Assembly (NCBI GenBank): GCA_964428355.1
Contig: CAYRYU010000015.1
Span: 1-64,000 of the forward strand
Reading direction: 5' to 3'
From: CAYRYU01 sp964428355
GTDB lineage: Bacteria; Muiribacteriota; Ozemobacteria; Ozemobacterales; Ozemobacteraceae
Length of the DNA stretch: 64,000 nt
Positions 51,301-59,907 of this stretch are shown piece after piece; positions within the stretch are counted from its first letter, which is position 1; each line of letters opens with the position of its first letter. Made by a program: the position numbers and the translations under genes. The notes below the pieces were generated by a model. That model saw only the letters and a list, made by a program, of their open reading frames with translations. It was not told the origin of the DNA and did no database searches.

Positions 51301-52836
51301 GCCGGCTTCGTTCAACCGGCGGCGGACCGCTTCCAACTGAACCTGACCGGCATCAGGACGAAACTTCTCGGTGGGGATGTTTCCCTCGATGGAGCGGGCC
51401 ACCTGGAAAAGAGGGAAGGAGGTTTCGCCCCTTTCCTCGACGAGGTCAAAACCGAGATCGCTTCTCTTCCCCTGAGCGGTCTTTTCGATCTCCTATCCGA
51501 ACGGTATTTCCCCCAGGCGGTCAGGGGAAGGGTCTCCGAGGTCGGGGGAACCCTTTCCGGAACCCTCACGCTTGCCGGGGGCAGGAACAGATTCCGGGGA
51601 ACAGGAAAAGCCAGGTTGGCTGACGGAAGCTTCCGATTCCAGGGCCTCGGGGATTCTTTCCGTGAGATTTCGGCCCAGTTCGGTTTCTCCGATGCCGGAA
51701 CGGGTGGAAAACGCGGGTTCGACCTGGCTGACTGCTCCTTTTCTTTCCGGAGATCGCGGTTCACCCTTCCGCACGGAAGGCTTTCCGCCCCCGAAAGGAC
51801 AGCCGATATCGAATTGGACGGCACGATCGACAGGGCGTTCCCCTCGGACATGGTTGCCCTGATGGCGGGCCTGGACCTCCCCAAGCTTTCTTTCCCGAAG
51901 GAGAGCCCCCTTGCGGGCAAGATCAGCCTCAGGGGAACGCTTGCAGCGCCGAGGCTCCAGTTCGATCTGGAGACTGGTGAGACGGATGTACAATATCATT
52001 CCGGCGAGCATTTGTACCAGGTCCCAGTGGGAAAGTCCAGGATTGGTCTCGAGATCGATCTGGGTGACGGAAGCGTGAATGCCCGACCGACCAGACTCGG
52101 GATTCTTCGCGGAACCCTCGATGTCCGGGAAGCCCGTGGGCGGGTCGCGCGGGGAAAACCTTCCGAGTTCAGGGTGACGGGAAACATGGAGGGGATCGAC
52201 CTGGGGTCGTTCACCGCCGGCGGGGAATCGGCGCTGAAAGCGGTCCTCGGAGGTGATTTCGAGGCGGAGCAGAAGCCCGGAGGAGCGCGGGAGGCCGTTT
52301 TCCGTTTATCATTCCGCGACATGCAGATCCCGGACATTCCGGTGGACCAGCAGATCATCGACCAGATCGGACTCGAGTTCCTTGACCGCCCCGAGTTCCG
52401 CGAAGGCAGGCTGAACCTCTACCTGAGTTCGGAAGAGGAACAGGCTGACCGGGGAAAGATCCGCGTTGCCGACGGGCTTTTCGCGGGGCCTGAAATGCGG
52501 CTCGAGATCTCGAACAGCGCTTTCGACCCTGCCCGCCTGGAACTGGCGGGAAGGGTGATGTTCAACCCACAGCCCCTCCGGACCACGAAGCTTGGGAAGA
52601 AGCTCGGGACGATGACCAGATTGCTCCAGGACAAGGAGACGGGTGTTCCATACCTGGACCTTTCCGTGTCGGGGACATGGGAAAAACCTTCCCTGATCGG
52701 AAAGGCGATCTTGGACCGGGCGAAGAAGCGGGCCAAGAAGAATTTCATCAAGAGCATCTTCGGAGGTCGCCGCTCCCACAAGGCAAGTGTTGAAGAGCTC
52801 CGCCAGTGGTTCCCAGGCTGGGAGCCCGGCAAGTGA
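48361..52836 (+). CDS. Giant AsmA/TamB-like envelope protein
   Basis: This encodes about 1491 residues from the TTG at 48361 (AAAGGGA upstream); a GTG at 48310 gives 17 more residues but lies too near a possible promoter (TTGAAA at 48300). One N-terminal helix (ILVLFAGAFLLLAMIFLVNF) anchors a very long beta-rich body. The early block RGVIPLEVGKVSGNLFYGIE and the many short beta/Gly repeats of the kind LSGKFALSLSGKG match the AsmA/TamB (DUF490-like) group. These span the periplasm as hydrophobic grooves and move phospholipids between membranes or assist outer-membrane protein insertion. The C-terminus is basic (KKRAKKNF). It implies an outer membrane. The 478-residue FHA gene follows at 80 bp. 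Confidence 0.78.
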   Translation: MDQETRKSFDSIAQELEKRKEERKTGITRKRFLRRSIRRILVLFAGAFLLLAMIFLVNFIRLNSDLIEGTIKKGVIPQITRGVIPLEVGKVSGNLFYGIELNQLVIRNPHFSTGGVMLTIPKIALRYSLFDVFFGSLVLERVTVEDPVLYLSRDPSGLAIWNFNPGTAAAPIAPPPEPPKTSYWEGTGHTEFRTDRYLRSIEIKNLTILAPKPRDLFPDKFLTRLLRLPPGNLNLGQIDVTLRKFPKRDFTSLLLEIGSRGSPSAITLQVARIRHKGDLTVSLSAFKHQMELSVQNVGQQGKLVTLFDSRHRERLNLRFGLKREPLPVLRRITGLKGTLEMGSLETFRELLPEGTHIAGSVHMDFAASEAVPLSDTLLELSVGNGVLKTPWFPELSELHLELAAKERVAEISSFSCRVGSFTTTHSGSLTWNGRSDFSASLTSSLGEEKVRLKAGIERVDPVSRRFSLSFIRDRGKLTIEGMQDQSGGLTAYKDILVDAHLDKDGSLWEILPTKVLPARVKEKLATFLERMDVRGPLTFVARIPSPTDLPAASGTLILDGAKLINRSMPRETLDFGGKALLAAGRLDLETVFARLDSLKIGLQGHLEFGNASEPIKGYLVDLIGSIEDGKPFSLTGKRLAERLGLPGPPPFDLLEIEGKELFKTSLSHLDEGQKVKLALDKVRLKRKGRVFSADGVRLTAASSERVDLVRPRPRNLDIAGEMRLFGLPFSAKASLDVASSRFKEFSLDGRGEDFSILLSALEESPPIRKFCEDNGFSLAGKFALSLSGKGVFGRPSMSGTIRFPRLEAKTRLVEAVLPFDLALDSPSEGEYRGNITTTGAKLRVKGTEFLLEKMKGNFSFSKPAKSRERVLAIDAGVSVFGTEGSLKSSILPNDRIIRSLSIRLETKQADRLANEIARIGKFNIPFNLSGKSELAIQASGTFDALTSRGTVSVDDLCLKFPIRLESGKTLDLDFRNSSGVAGFVQPAADRFQLNLTGIRTKLLGGDVSLDGAGHLEKREGGFAPFLDEVKTEIASLPLSGLFDLLSERYFPQAVRGRVSEVGGTLSGTLTLAGGRNRFRGTGKARLADGSFRFQGLGDSFREISAQFGFSDAGTGGKRGFDLADCSFSFRRSRFTLPHGRLSAPERTADIELDGTIDRAFPSDMVALMAGLDLPKLSFPKESPLAGKISLRGTLAAPRLQFDLETGETDVQYHSGEHLYQVPVGKSRIGLEIDLGDGSVNARPTRLGILRGTLDVREARGRVARGKPSEFRVTGNMEGIDLGSFTAGGESALKAVLGGDFEAEQKPGGAREAVFRLSFRDMQIPDIPVDQQIIDQIGLEFLDRPEFREGRLNLYLSSEEEQADRGKIRVADGLFAGPEMRLEISNSAFDPARLELAGRVMFNPQPLRTTKLGKKLGTMTRLLQDKETGVPYLDLSVSGTWEKPSLIGKAILDRAKKRAKKNFIKSIFGGRRSHKASVEELRQWFPGWEPGK

Positions 52837-52916
52837 ATGTGATCCGGGGGTGGCCAGGGCTACGTGGCGGTTGTATTCTTGGGCGGGTTGTGATGAAATG
52901 GGCCGAGGGGGCCTGA

Positions 52917-54353
52917 ATGCGGATTATGCAGCGATTGATCGTCGTTCTTCTTCTTTCCATTTTGCCGGCCATCGGCTGGGCAAATGAGATCATCTGCCCG
53001 GTCGATCCCGCCCCGGGAGACCTTATCGTCCTCGAATTGAAAATGGACCCCAAAGCCGGAAAAGCCCGGTTTTCATTCGAGGCTGCCATGATGCAGTATG
53101 TCGGGTCGGTGGTTCCGACCCCGGAGATCCAGATTCTCTCCGATTCGCTGCTCGAGATCACACCCGAACCCCAAGGGAGCGGCTCCTTCCGGTTGAAATT
53201 TTTGACCACCCCCGCAATCGCTACCGCCACCGTTGTTTTGGAAGTCGGGGGCGCACGCAGGAACGCGGTGATGTTCTTTCGCGCCCGGGTGGAAAAAAAG
53301 GAGTATCACCTACACATTCTCCTGGTGGCAGTTCTCCTCCTGGTTCTGGCCTGGGGAGTCTGGAGATACCAGAAGAAAACCCCCGCGCTGATGTCCACCC
53401 GGTCCCTTTTCATGAACTTCGAGGAGCTTCAGAAAGCCCGTGAGGAGTATTTCCCGGGGGATGGCCATCAGAAACCCACCCCTGCCCCGGCCCCTTCCCC
53501 GGTCCCCCAGAATGAAACGATCACGCGTGACGCCCCGACCCCGGAACCCCCACGCAACCGACCCATTGCACCATTGCCCTCGGAAACCGGCTCCTGGGCC
53601 TCCGATTCCGCGGAGAAGATGGGGGCCGCCAGGAGCCCCGGGGCAGACCCTGCCGCGAAGGCTGATCCGGGGGCAAATCAGGAAAGCCTCCCAAAATCCG
53701 CGGGATCCCCCGAATCCCTGGTGAAGTCCGATCCTCGTGCTAAATCGGGGAAGGACGCAGACCCGACAACGAAGGTCGGAATCGGTTCCCAGCCCCCCGT
53801 TTCCGGATCCCCCAACCTGGAAAGAGCTTCTTCGTCTTCGCCACCCGCCGACTCGGAGCGACCCGGTTCGCGCGAAATCGGCCAGGGCGCGCAGGAAAGC
53901 ATCCCACCTTCCGTGGACGGCAGGACACTTCACAGGGCTCCTGCAAGCGGTCCGGGGAAGGCCGGAACAACACCCTCGGGGAAAACCCCTTCGTTGGGCT
54001 CCCGCCTTTCCGACCTCGGATATCCTACGGAGCATCCGCCGGAAAAGAAGCCGGCCAGGGCCGCCATCCTTTTCCGTATGATCGACCCCGAAGGGAATCT
54101 TTTCGAGGGCAGCGCGGAGGAGGTTTCGATCGGCCGGAGAAAGGAAAGCTCGATCATCCTGACCGGGGCCGAAATCAGCCGGAACCACGTCCTGATCAAG
54201 CTCGTCTCAGGAGCCCCCCATGCGGTTCCCCAGAGCAGTTCGAACCTGACGGAGTTGAACGGCAAGAAAATCACACAAGCGACCCCGATCAGGGAAGGGG
54301 ATACCCTGAGCCTGGGAGGAACCCCCTTCAAGGTGGAAAAGATTACTTTCTGA
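52917..54353 (+). CDS. Membrane protein with cytoplasmic FHA domain
   Basis: This encodes 478 residues; GAGGGGG precedes the ATG. Signal peptide or first helix (RLIVVLLLSILPAIGWA), an extracytoplasmic beta domain of about 100 residues, a membrane helix near 131-149 (ILLVAVLLLVLAWGVWRY), a long disordered Pro/Ser/Lys linker (about 175-375) and an FHA domain at the end. The FHA keeps the phospho-Thr pocket: SIGRRKESSIIL, ISRNHVLI and ELNGKKI. FHA domains bind phosphothreonine, so it could read the product of the tandem kinase 5 kb away. The linker is rich in Ser/Thr that could be kinase targets. That link is inference. Confidence 0.85.
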   Translation: MRIMQRLIVVLLLSILPAIGWANEIICPVDPAPGDLIVLELKMDPKAGKARFSFEAAMMQYVGSVVPTPEIQILSDSLLEITPEPQGSGSFRLKFLTTPAIATATVVLEVGGARRNAVMFFRARVEKKEYHLHILLVAVLLLVLAWGVWRYQKKTPALMSTRSLFMNFEELQKAREEYFPGDGHQKPTPAPAPSPVPQNETITRDAPTPEPPRNRPIAPLPSETGSWASDSAEKMGAARSPGADPAAKADPGANQESLPKSAGSPESLVKSDPRAKSGKDADPTTKVGIGSQPPVSGSPNLERASSSSPPADSERPGSREIGQGAQESIPPSVDGRTLHRAPASGPGKAGTTPSGKTPSLGSRLSDLGYPTEHPPEKKPARAAILFRMIDPEGNLFEGSAEEVSIGRRKESSIILTGAEISRNHVLIKLVSGAPHAVPQSSSNLTELNGKKITQATPIREGDTLSLGGTPFKVEKITF

Positions 54354-54359
54354 ACCCTT

Positions 54360-55523
54360 TCAGTGGTTCTTCACGAGGAACTCCCAGGTGCCTGAAGCGG
54401 TGTTCCCATTCAGATCGGAAGCCTCGATATCGACGAAGTATCGACCGTCGGGAACGTTCTTTGTCTGGAAGCAGTATCCCGGTGAATACCCGTTCTTCCG
54501 GTCGCCGTTGGTAAGAATGTTCAGGAAGAAGCGCGGCCCCTGATTCCCATTCGATTCGATGGTTTTCCTGTCGCACGTCAGGCTTTCCTTGTACAGCACG
54601 GTGGCCATCTGGGTCCGGTCGCCCTTGATCGGCAGCCGGTCCCACTCTACGATGTCGGCATCGGGAACCACCTGTTCGCCTGCCTCGGCCCTGATCCCCA
54701 TCCGGATCTTGTAAGCCGAGTGGATGTACCGGTTGCCATCGGCAGAGTCGGTAATCCCCGCCACGATGTCTATTCCGCCACGAACCGTGGGGATTCCACC
54801 CCGGGCGGGCGGGAAGGCCTTACCCCCCTCGTCGGGCACGAACCAGACCCCGTGGATCACTGGCGGAATCGAGTCTTTCAAAGGCTTAAGGATTGCAGCA
54901 GGGTTGAAATAATACCCGTCGGGGTCGAGGATTTCGAAGTGCATGTGGTGGTAGATCGCCGGATCGGGCAAGATGGGGGCATTCCAGGCAACGACGACCC
55001 CAAGTTGTTCCCCGGCCCTGACGGGGATTCCCGCACGCTCCTTCTCCAAAAGATCGGGTGGGAGCTCCCCCGGATCGAGGTGCCGGAACATCCAAATCCG
55101 CCCGGACTCATCGGTAACGGCGATCTCGACGTACCGCGAGCCGATTTGAGGTTTCTGGCGAAACGGCGAACGGAGGTATTCGAACTTGAGCGGCTTGCGG
55201 GAAGCTTCGATCCGGTAAGCTGAAATCCGGATCTTCCCTGAAATCGGGCTGAAGACCTTGGTTCCGGCGGGAACCCGGAGATCCATTCCACCGTGGAAAT
55301 AGGGGACATCGGAATAGTTCTGGAAATCGTGGATCTGGGCACCGACTTTGAAGGGCGCACGAAATGGCCAATCCAGACGTTCCCTGGCGGAAATCTCCTG
55401 AGAACAGGCAGAAATCCCCGCCAAAACGAATAGGGAGAAGATGATCCCATTGAAAAGGAACCGCCTGAGGTCAGACCTTTTTTTCCGGGAACCGGACCGA
55501 AGCCCTGGGAAAAAACCAAGCAT
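54360..55523 (-). CDS. M23 (LytM-type) peptidase, lipoprotein
   Basis: This encodes 387 residues. After a basic start and a hydrophobic helix comes GISAC, a lipobox. The M23 domain lies at about 55-205: FHGGMDLRV (H and D zinc ligands), FRHLDPGELP, and HHMHFEILDP with the HxH motif. Its metal ligands look complete, so it should cut peptidoglycan cross-bridges or process another periplasmic peptide. The C-terminal 170 residues are beta-rich with a final DGRYFVDIEASDLNGNTASG, an immunoglobulin-like fold. The ATG at 55523 is only 6 nt from a TATAAT box and lacks a Shine-Dalgarno site. It converges with the FHA gene 6 bp away. Confidence 0.88.
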   Translation of the reverse strand: MLGFFPGLRSGSRKKRSDLRRFLFNGIIFSLFVLAGISACSQEISARERLDWPFRAPFKVGAQIHDFQNYSDVPYFHGGMDLRVPAGTKVFSPISGKIRISAYRIEASRKPLKFEYLRSPFRQKPQIGSRYVEIAVTDESGRIWMFRHLDPGELPPDLLEKERAGIPVRAGEQLGVVVAWNAPILPDPAIYHHMHFEILDPDGYYFNPAAILKPLKDSIPPVIHGVWFVPDEGGKAFPPARGGIPTVRGGIDIVAGITDSADGNRYIHSAYKIRMGIRAEAGEQVVPDADIVEWDRLPIKGDRTQMATVLYKESLTCDRKTIESNGNQGPRFFLNILTNGDRKNGYSPGYCFQTKNVPDGRYFVDIEASDLNGNTASGTWEFLVKNH

Positions 55524-55529
55524 TGGGGA

Positions 55530-55558
55530 ATTATACCATCCGGTTTTCCTCCTGTCCC
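55530..55558 (-). promoter_or_regulatory. Promoter of the M23 gene, leaderless mRNA likely
   Basis: On the minus strand there is GGGACA, a 17-bp spacer, and TGGTATAAT with a perfect extended -10 box. TATAAT (55530-55535) ends 6 nt before the ATG, so transcription would start at the start codon. Confidence 0.65.
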
Positions 55559-55590
55559 GCAACAACCGGTCTCGCGGCAAAGTGGGCTCC

Positions 55591-55619
55591 TTGCACCCCG
55601 GACAGGCGACGTGTATCTT
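55591..55619 (+). promoter_or_regulatory. Promoter of the DUF401 gene, leaderless mRNA likely
   Basis: TTGCAC (55591-55596), a 17-bp spacer and TATCTT (55614-55619, with TG before it) end 6 nt before the ATG at 55626. No Shine-Dalgarno site is seen. Confidence 0.6.
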
Positions 55620-55625
55620 GCCGGA

Positions 55626-56843
55626 ATGAACGAAACGGTTTCCCTGGCCGTGCTGGTCGTCTGGCTTGCCCTGATCGTTTTTCTTTACCGTAGGGGAATT
55701 CCCCTGGGGAACGTAATCCTGGCCGCCTCCGTGGGAATCGGCCTCGCCCTGGGCTACGGGTTTTCGGGGCTTTGGGCGGATGCGGTCGCGGTCTCCACCG
55801 ATCCTGTTGTGCTGGATCTCCTGGCGATCGTTACGCTGATCTACCTCTATTCCTTCCTCCTGAAGGCGACCCACCGGATGCAAAGGGTCGCGGACTATCT
55901 CAACATGAAGATGCGGGATCCGCGCTGGGTACTCATCTCTGTCCCGGCCATCGTGGGCTTGATCCCGATGCCCGGCGGGGCAATGTTCACCGCCCCCATC
56001 ACCGACGAGGTGGGCAATCGCATTTCCCTGACCCCGGAGTACAAGGTGTTTACGAACTACTGGTTCCGCCATTGCTGGGAGCTTGCATTCCCACTCTATC
56101 CGGGGATAATTCTGGCGGCGGGGTTGATCCGGATCACCCCGGTCGCCCTTTCCTGGATCCTCCTGCCGCTCGCGCTTTCCGCTTTCCTTGGCGGGGGCGT
56201 TTTGTTCTTTCTGGCGTATCGCTCCCAGGCCAGGGATTATCTGGAAGCCGGATCCCCTGCCCCGAAATCCCACCTGGCTCCGCTTTCGGGAACCGTTCTC
56301 TGGCCCATCCTGGCGGTGATTCTCGTGGCGATTGTGAAGATACCCGTAACCCTGGGGCTCCTGGTCATCATCGCGGTCTTTTCGTATTCCGAGCACATCA
56401 CCGTTTTTCGTCTCTGGGTCTTCTTCAGACGGTCCTTCAACTGGCCCATCATTCTTCTGGTGTGGGCGGTATTCTTTTTCGGCAGGATCCTGACCTCGAC
56501 CGGACTTCTCAAGATAGTGGGAACCGCGATGGTGAACCTCGGGACCCCTCCATGGCTTCTGAGTTTCGCGCTCCCTTTCTTCATGGGGCTTCTGACCGGC
56601 GTCACCCCGGGTTTCGTGGGAACCGTCTTCCCACTTTTGATTCCCTTCTGGAAGGATTCTCCTGAACTCTGGCTCCAGCTTGCGTATGCCGGAGGCCTTG
56701 CGGGGGTTTTTCTCTCTCCAGCCCACCTTTGCCTTTCGATGACCCAGGACTACTTCAAAGCCGCTCTAATGCCCATCCTCAAGATTCTTTTCCTTCCGGT
56801 CGCAGTCGTTTCGGGAATCGCCATCCTCCGTTTCCTCCTCTGA
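55626..56843 (+). CDS. DUF401 family integral membrane protein
   Basis: This encodes 405 residues with about eleven helices. The block LIPMPGGAMFTAPITDEVGN is characteristic of the DUF401 group, and a second symmetric block ends GFVGTVFPLLIPF near residue 330. The group is related to anion/carboxylate permeases; its substrates are unknown. The position directly upstream of the hpd genes suggests a role in moving 4-hydroxyphenylacetate or p-cresol, which is inference. The hpd operon has its own promoter 20 bp after this gene ends. The start ATG at 55626 lies just downstream of its promoter. Confidence 0.8.
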   Translation: MNETVSLAVLVVWLALIVFLYRRGIPLGNVILAASVGIGLALGYGFSGLWADAVAVSTDPVVLDLLAIVTLIYLYSFLLKATHRMQRVADYLNMKMRDPRWVLISVPAIVGLIPMPGGAMFTAPITDEVGNRISLTPEYKVFTNYWFRHCWELAFPLYPGIILAAGLIRITPVALSWILLPLALSAFLGGGVLFFLAYRSQARDYLEAGSPAPKSHLAPLSGTVLWPILAVILVAIVKIPVTLGLLVIIAVFSYSEHITVFRLWVFFRRSFNWPIILLVWAVFFFGRILTSTGLLKIVGTAMVNLGTPPWLLSFALPFFMGLLTGVTPGFVGTVFPLLIPFWKDSPELWLQLAYAGGLAGVFLSPAHLCLSMTQDYFKAALMPILKILFLPVAVVSGIAILRFLL

Positions 56844-56861
56844 CCCCGTAAGCCAGAGTTC

Positions 56862-56890
56862 TTGAAAATTCCCGCTGGGACTGGTACCTT
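56862..56890 (+). promoter_or_regulatory. Promoter of the hpd operon
   Basis: TTGAAA (56862-56867), a 17-bp spacer and TACCTT (56885-56890), with TGG before it making an extended -10. The leader is about 40 nt and ends in AGGAGG before the ATG at 56936. Confidence 0.6.
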
Positions 56891-56935
56891 GGAGGTCCCA
56901 CAACCAAGCCCCCTTCGACGGTTCAGGAGGTTCGA

Positions 56936-59608
56936 ATGAGCTCGATCACGGAACGGGAAACAAAGGGTCGCCCAACGGAAAGGGCAGACCGCCTTCGGGA
57001 ATTGTACTTCCAGACGTTGTCGACGGCGTCGGTGGACTTCCCCTACTGGTATTCGCGAAAATACCGGGAGCTGGAAGGGGAGATCCCTATCGTGCGACGG
57101 GCCATGGCTTTGAAACACGCCTTTTCCCACATCCCCACCACGATCTTCCCCGGAGAGCTTCTGGTGGGCGGAAAAACCCACCACTACAGGGGTTCCTTTC
57201 CCATGCCCTGGCTCTCCGCTGGTTACTTCACCTCCCGGGCCGACGAGTTCGAACGCGAATCAGATTCTGGGGAGGGGCATGAAGAAGCTCCCCCATCGCA
57301 ACGTGACAACACGGCGGATGACCTCGCCCAGTTCGGAAGCGGCGGGGGAAATGTCACGCGGAGTTTCGGAAAAGTCGTTTCGATCGCGGGGAAGTTCGGA
57401 ATGCGTCGGGAGGAGATCCCGGCATTGATGGATATCGCCCGCTCCTGGTCAGGCAGATCCGTGGAGGACCTGGGGAGACGATATGAATCGATGATCCCGG
57501 ATTTTCCAGTTAAAGACCAGGTGATGAAAAGCCTGGTCTGCATGTTCGATTCAGGATATACGCTTCCTCAGGGTCGCGAGGTCGCAAACTACGCGTTTCC
57601 CCTCCAGTTCGGATACGACGGTTTGATCGGTCTGGCCAGGCGCAGGGCCCGCGACGTCGCTGGACGTGCTGACGGGGACGGCATTTCAGGAATGGATCGC
57701 CTCTACTTCTACGAATCGGCCGCCCTGGTCCTCGAAGGGATACAAGCATGGCACCTGAACTACTCTCGGGAAGCCCTCCGGTTGGCGGGTCTTTCCCGGG
57801 ACGAAACCAGGAAAAAGGAGCTGACCGAAATTGGGGAGGTTCTCTCGGGCATCGCCCATCACCCTCCCCGGACTTTTCGGGAAGCCCTCCAGATGGTGTT
57901 CCTGATCCACATCGCCATCCTGAACGAAGATGCCATCTCGGGCCTTTCCCCCGGCCGGCTGGGGCAGATCCTCCTGCCCTGGTTCGAACGCGACCTCGAA
58001 AGCGGAACCGCGACCGAGAGCGAAATACTGGAACTCCTCGAGCTTTACAGGGTGAAAATGACCTGCATCGACTGCTTCGCCTCCATGGGTGTCGTGGGGG
58101 GGGTCCTTTCCGGGAACACTTTCAACAACGTGAGCCTCGGCGGCCTGAAAAGTGACGGCAGACCGGCCTCGAACGCCCTCGAAATGTTGATTCTCAAAGC
58201 CGGCATCACCTGCGAATCCCCGCAGCCCACCCTGTCGGTTCTCTATGATGAAAAACTCCCCGAGGATTTCCTTCTCAGGGCGATAGACTGCAACAAGACG
58301 GGAGCTGGATATCCCGCCTGGATCAACAACCGCGGAGCGGTCGAGTTCCTCCTGGGACAATACCGTGATGAAGGCATGGATCTTGGAGAAGCCCGGGCAG
58401 TGGCAATCGGCGGATGTCTGGAAACATCGCCGTGCGCCTGGTTCCCCCTCACACTCGGCGACAAGACCTACGAGATCCCCGGCGGAGCGGGTCAGCCGAC
58501 AAGCGTTGGAGTCCACTTCATCGCCAATCCGAAGATTCTCGAGCTCGTCCTCATGAACGGGTTCGACCACCGGCGCAAGGAGCGCGTATTCCCCCCCCAT
58601 GACCGGGCCCTTGCCACCTACGAGGAGCTCTGGGAAACCTTCAGGGATTATTACGTCCTTGCGGTGGAAGCCCTCACCCGTGCCAACAACATCCAGCACG
58701 ACATCTGGAGGAAGCAGAACACCGCCATCTTCAACTCCCTGCTGAAGCCCGATTGTCTCGAGAACGGCCGGCATATCGGCAATCTGGGATACCGTTACAA
58801 CGCCACTTTCAACATCGAGAGCTGCGGGCAGATCACCATGGTCAACTCCCTCGCAGCTCTGAAAAAGCTGGTTTACGAGGATCGGAAGTTCCCCCTCGAC
58901 CGCATCCGGGAGGCCATCCTCGCGAACTTCGGTTTCGAGACTGCGGCGGAAACTGGAAACTTCTCACTGGCCAACCAGAGACGGCGGGTGGGAAGCCCCG
59001 ACTGGCTCTATCCGGTCCATTCCGCATGTCTCAAGGCTCCGAAGTATGGAAACGACGACCCCTTTGCCGACTCTATCCTGCGGGAATACGAAACGTGGTT
59101 CTGCGGAATGTGCCGGAAGCACGAATCCCTCTATGCGAAGCCCATGTATTCGTGCCAGATATCGGTTTCTACACATGGTGCCCAGGGAGCCGCCACCCTC
59201 GCCACTCCGGACGGACGTCTCGCCGGTACCACCTACGCCGACGGATCGCTTTCCGCGTATCCCGGAACCGACCGGAATGGCCCCTACGCGTTGTTCAACT
59301 CCGCCACCTGCTGGGACCACTCCGCCTCACAGAACTCCCAGATGAACCTGAAGCTGCATCCCGACGCGATCAGGGGCAGGGAAGGCTCCCGGAAGCTCCT
59401 GGACCTCACCAGGGGTTACCTGCGGAATGGCGGGTTCCACATCCAGTACAATGTCGTCGATTCCCGGCTTCTGAGGGAAGCCCAGAAACACCCCGAAAAG
59501 CACCGTGACCTTCTCGTGAGGGTGGCCGGGTTTTCGCAGTACTGGGTCGAGATCGGAAAACCCATCCAGGACGAGGTAATCGCCCGGACCGAATACGAAA
59601 AGGTATAG
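56936..59608 (+). CDS. hpdB: 4-Hydroxyphenylacetate decarboxylase, large (glycyl radical) subunit
   Basis: This encodes 890 residues, near the usual 900. It follows the Clostridioides difficile HpdB sequence closely from memory: FPYWYSRKYRE, HYRGSFPMPW, FGSGGGNVTRSFG, MFDSGYTLPQGREV, CIDCFASMGVVGGVLSGN and ISVSTHGAQGAATLATPDG. The thiyl Cys is C494 in GGCLETSP with the essential E496. The glycyl radical site is G865 in VRVAGF, 25 residues from the end. The enzyme turns 4-hydroxyphenylacetate (from tyrosine) into p-cresol and CO2 and is destroyed by oxygen. It forms a hetero-oligomer with HpdC and is activated by HpdA. Confidence 0.95.
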   Translation: MSSITERETKGRPTERADRLRELYFQTLSTASVDFPYWYSRKYRELEGEIPIVRRAMALKHAFSHIPTTIFPGELLVGGKTHHYRGSFPMPWLSAGYFTSRADEFERESDSGEGHEEAPPSQRDNTADDLAQFGSGGGNVTRSFGKVVSIAGKFGMRREEIPALMDIARSWSGRSVEDLGRRYESMIPDFPVKDQVMKSLVCMFDSGYTLPQGREVANYAFPLQFGYDGLIGLARRRARDVAGRADGDGISGMDRLYFYESAALVLEGIQAWHLNYSREALRLAGLSRDETRKKELTEIGEVLSGIAHHPPRTFREALQMVFLIHIAILNEDAISGLSPGRLGQILLPWFERDLESGTATESEILELLELYRVKMTCIDCFASMGVVGGVLSGNTFNNVSLGGLKSDGRPASNALEMLILKAGITCESPQPTLSVLYDEKLPEDFLLRAIDCNKTGAGYPAWINNRGAVEFLLGQYRDEGMDLGEARAVAIGGCLETSPCAWFPLTLGDKTYEIPGGAGQPTSVGVHFIANPKILELVLMNGFDHRRKERVFPPHDRALATYEELWETFRDYYVLAVEALTRANNIQHDIWRKQNTAIFNSLLKPDCLENGRHIGNLGYRYNATFNIESCGQITMVNSLAALKKLVYEDRKFPLDRIREAILANFGFETAAETGNFSLANQRRRVGSPDWLYPVHSACLKAPKYGNDDPFADSILREYETWFCGMCRKHESLYAKPMYSCQISVSTHGAQGAATLATPDGRLAGTTYADGSLSAYPGTDRNGPYALFNSATCWDHSASQNSQMNLKLHPDAIRGREGSRKLLDLTRGYLRNGGFHIQYNVVDSRLLREAQKHPEKHRDLLVRVAGFSQYWVEIGKPIQDEVIARTEYEKV

Positions 59609-59619
59609 GAGGACGGAGC

Positions 59620-59907
59620 ATGAAGGCACCTCCCGGAAACCACCAGGATTGCGCCAACTTCCTCCCCGTCGACGTCGCCAAAGGGCTCTGCAGCCATTCC
59701 GGAGAAATGGTCTTTATCGATACCCCTCCCTGCGGAGATTTCGCCCCGGCACGCCAATGCTGGGGTTGCAGGCATTTCTCCACGGAACGGGACGGGGAAA
59801 CCGGAACCTGCGGGGGTTTCGAGACCCCTGCAACCGCGTATCCCGGCCTTCGCGCGATGAACTGTGACCGGTTTTCGGAAAAAACCGGAACCGGGAAGCA
59901 AAGGTGA
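59620..59907 (+). CDS. hpdC: 4-Hydroxyphenylacetate decarboxylase, small [4Fe-4S] subunit
   Basis: This encodes 95 residues, 11 bp after hpdB with GGAGGACGG before the ATG. It has the ligand pattern of the known small subunit. The first cluster is bound by H8, C11, C24 and C38 (His-x2-Cys spacing as in H3/C6 of the clostridial protein) and the second by C47, C50, C64 and C82. The block MVFIDTPPCGDF is also conserved. The small subunit is a mark of the hydroxyphenylacetate enzyme and separates it from phenylacetate and indoleacetate decarboxylases, which as far as I know lack it. Its stop overlaps the hpdA start. Confidence 0.93.
   Translation: MKAPPGNHQDCANFLPVDVAKGLCSHSGEMVFIDTPPCGDFAPARQCWGCRHFSTERDGETGTCGGFETPATAYPGLRAMNCDRFSEKTGTGKQR

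Noticed and set aside
54360..56726. Full 788-codon extension of the M23 gene
   Set aside because: The part beyond 55523 is antisense to the DUF401 gene. The real protein begins at the ATG next to the TATAAT box.
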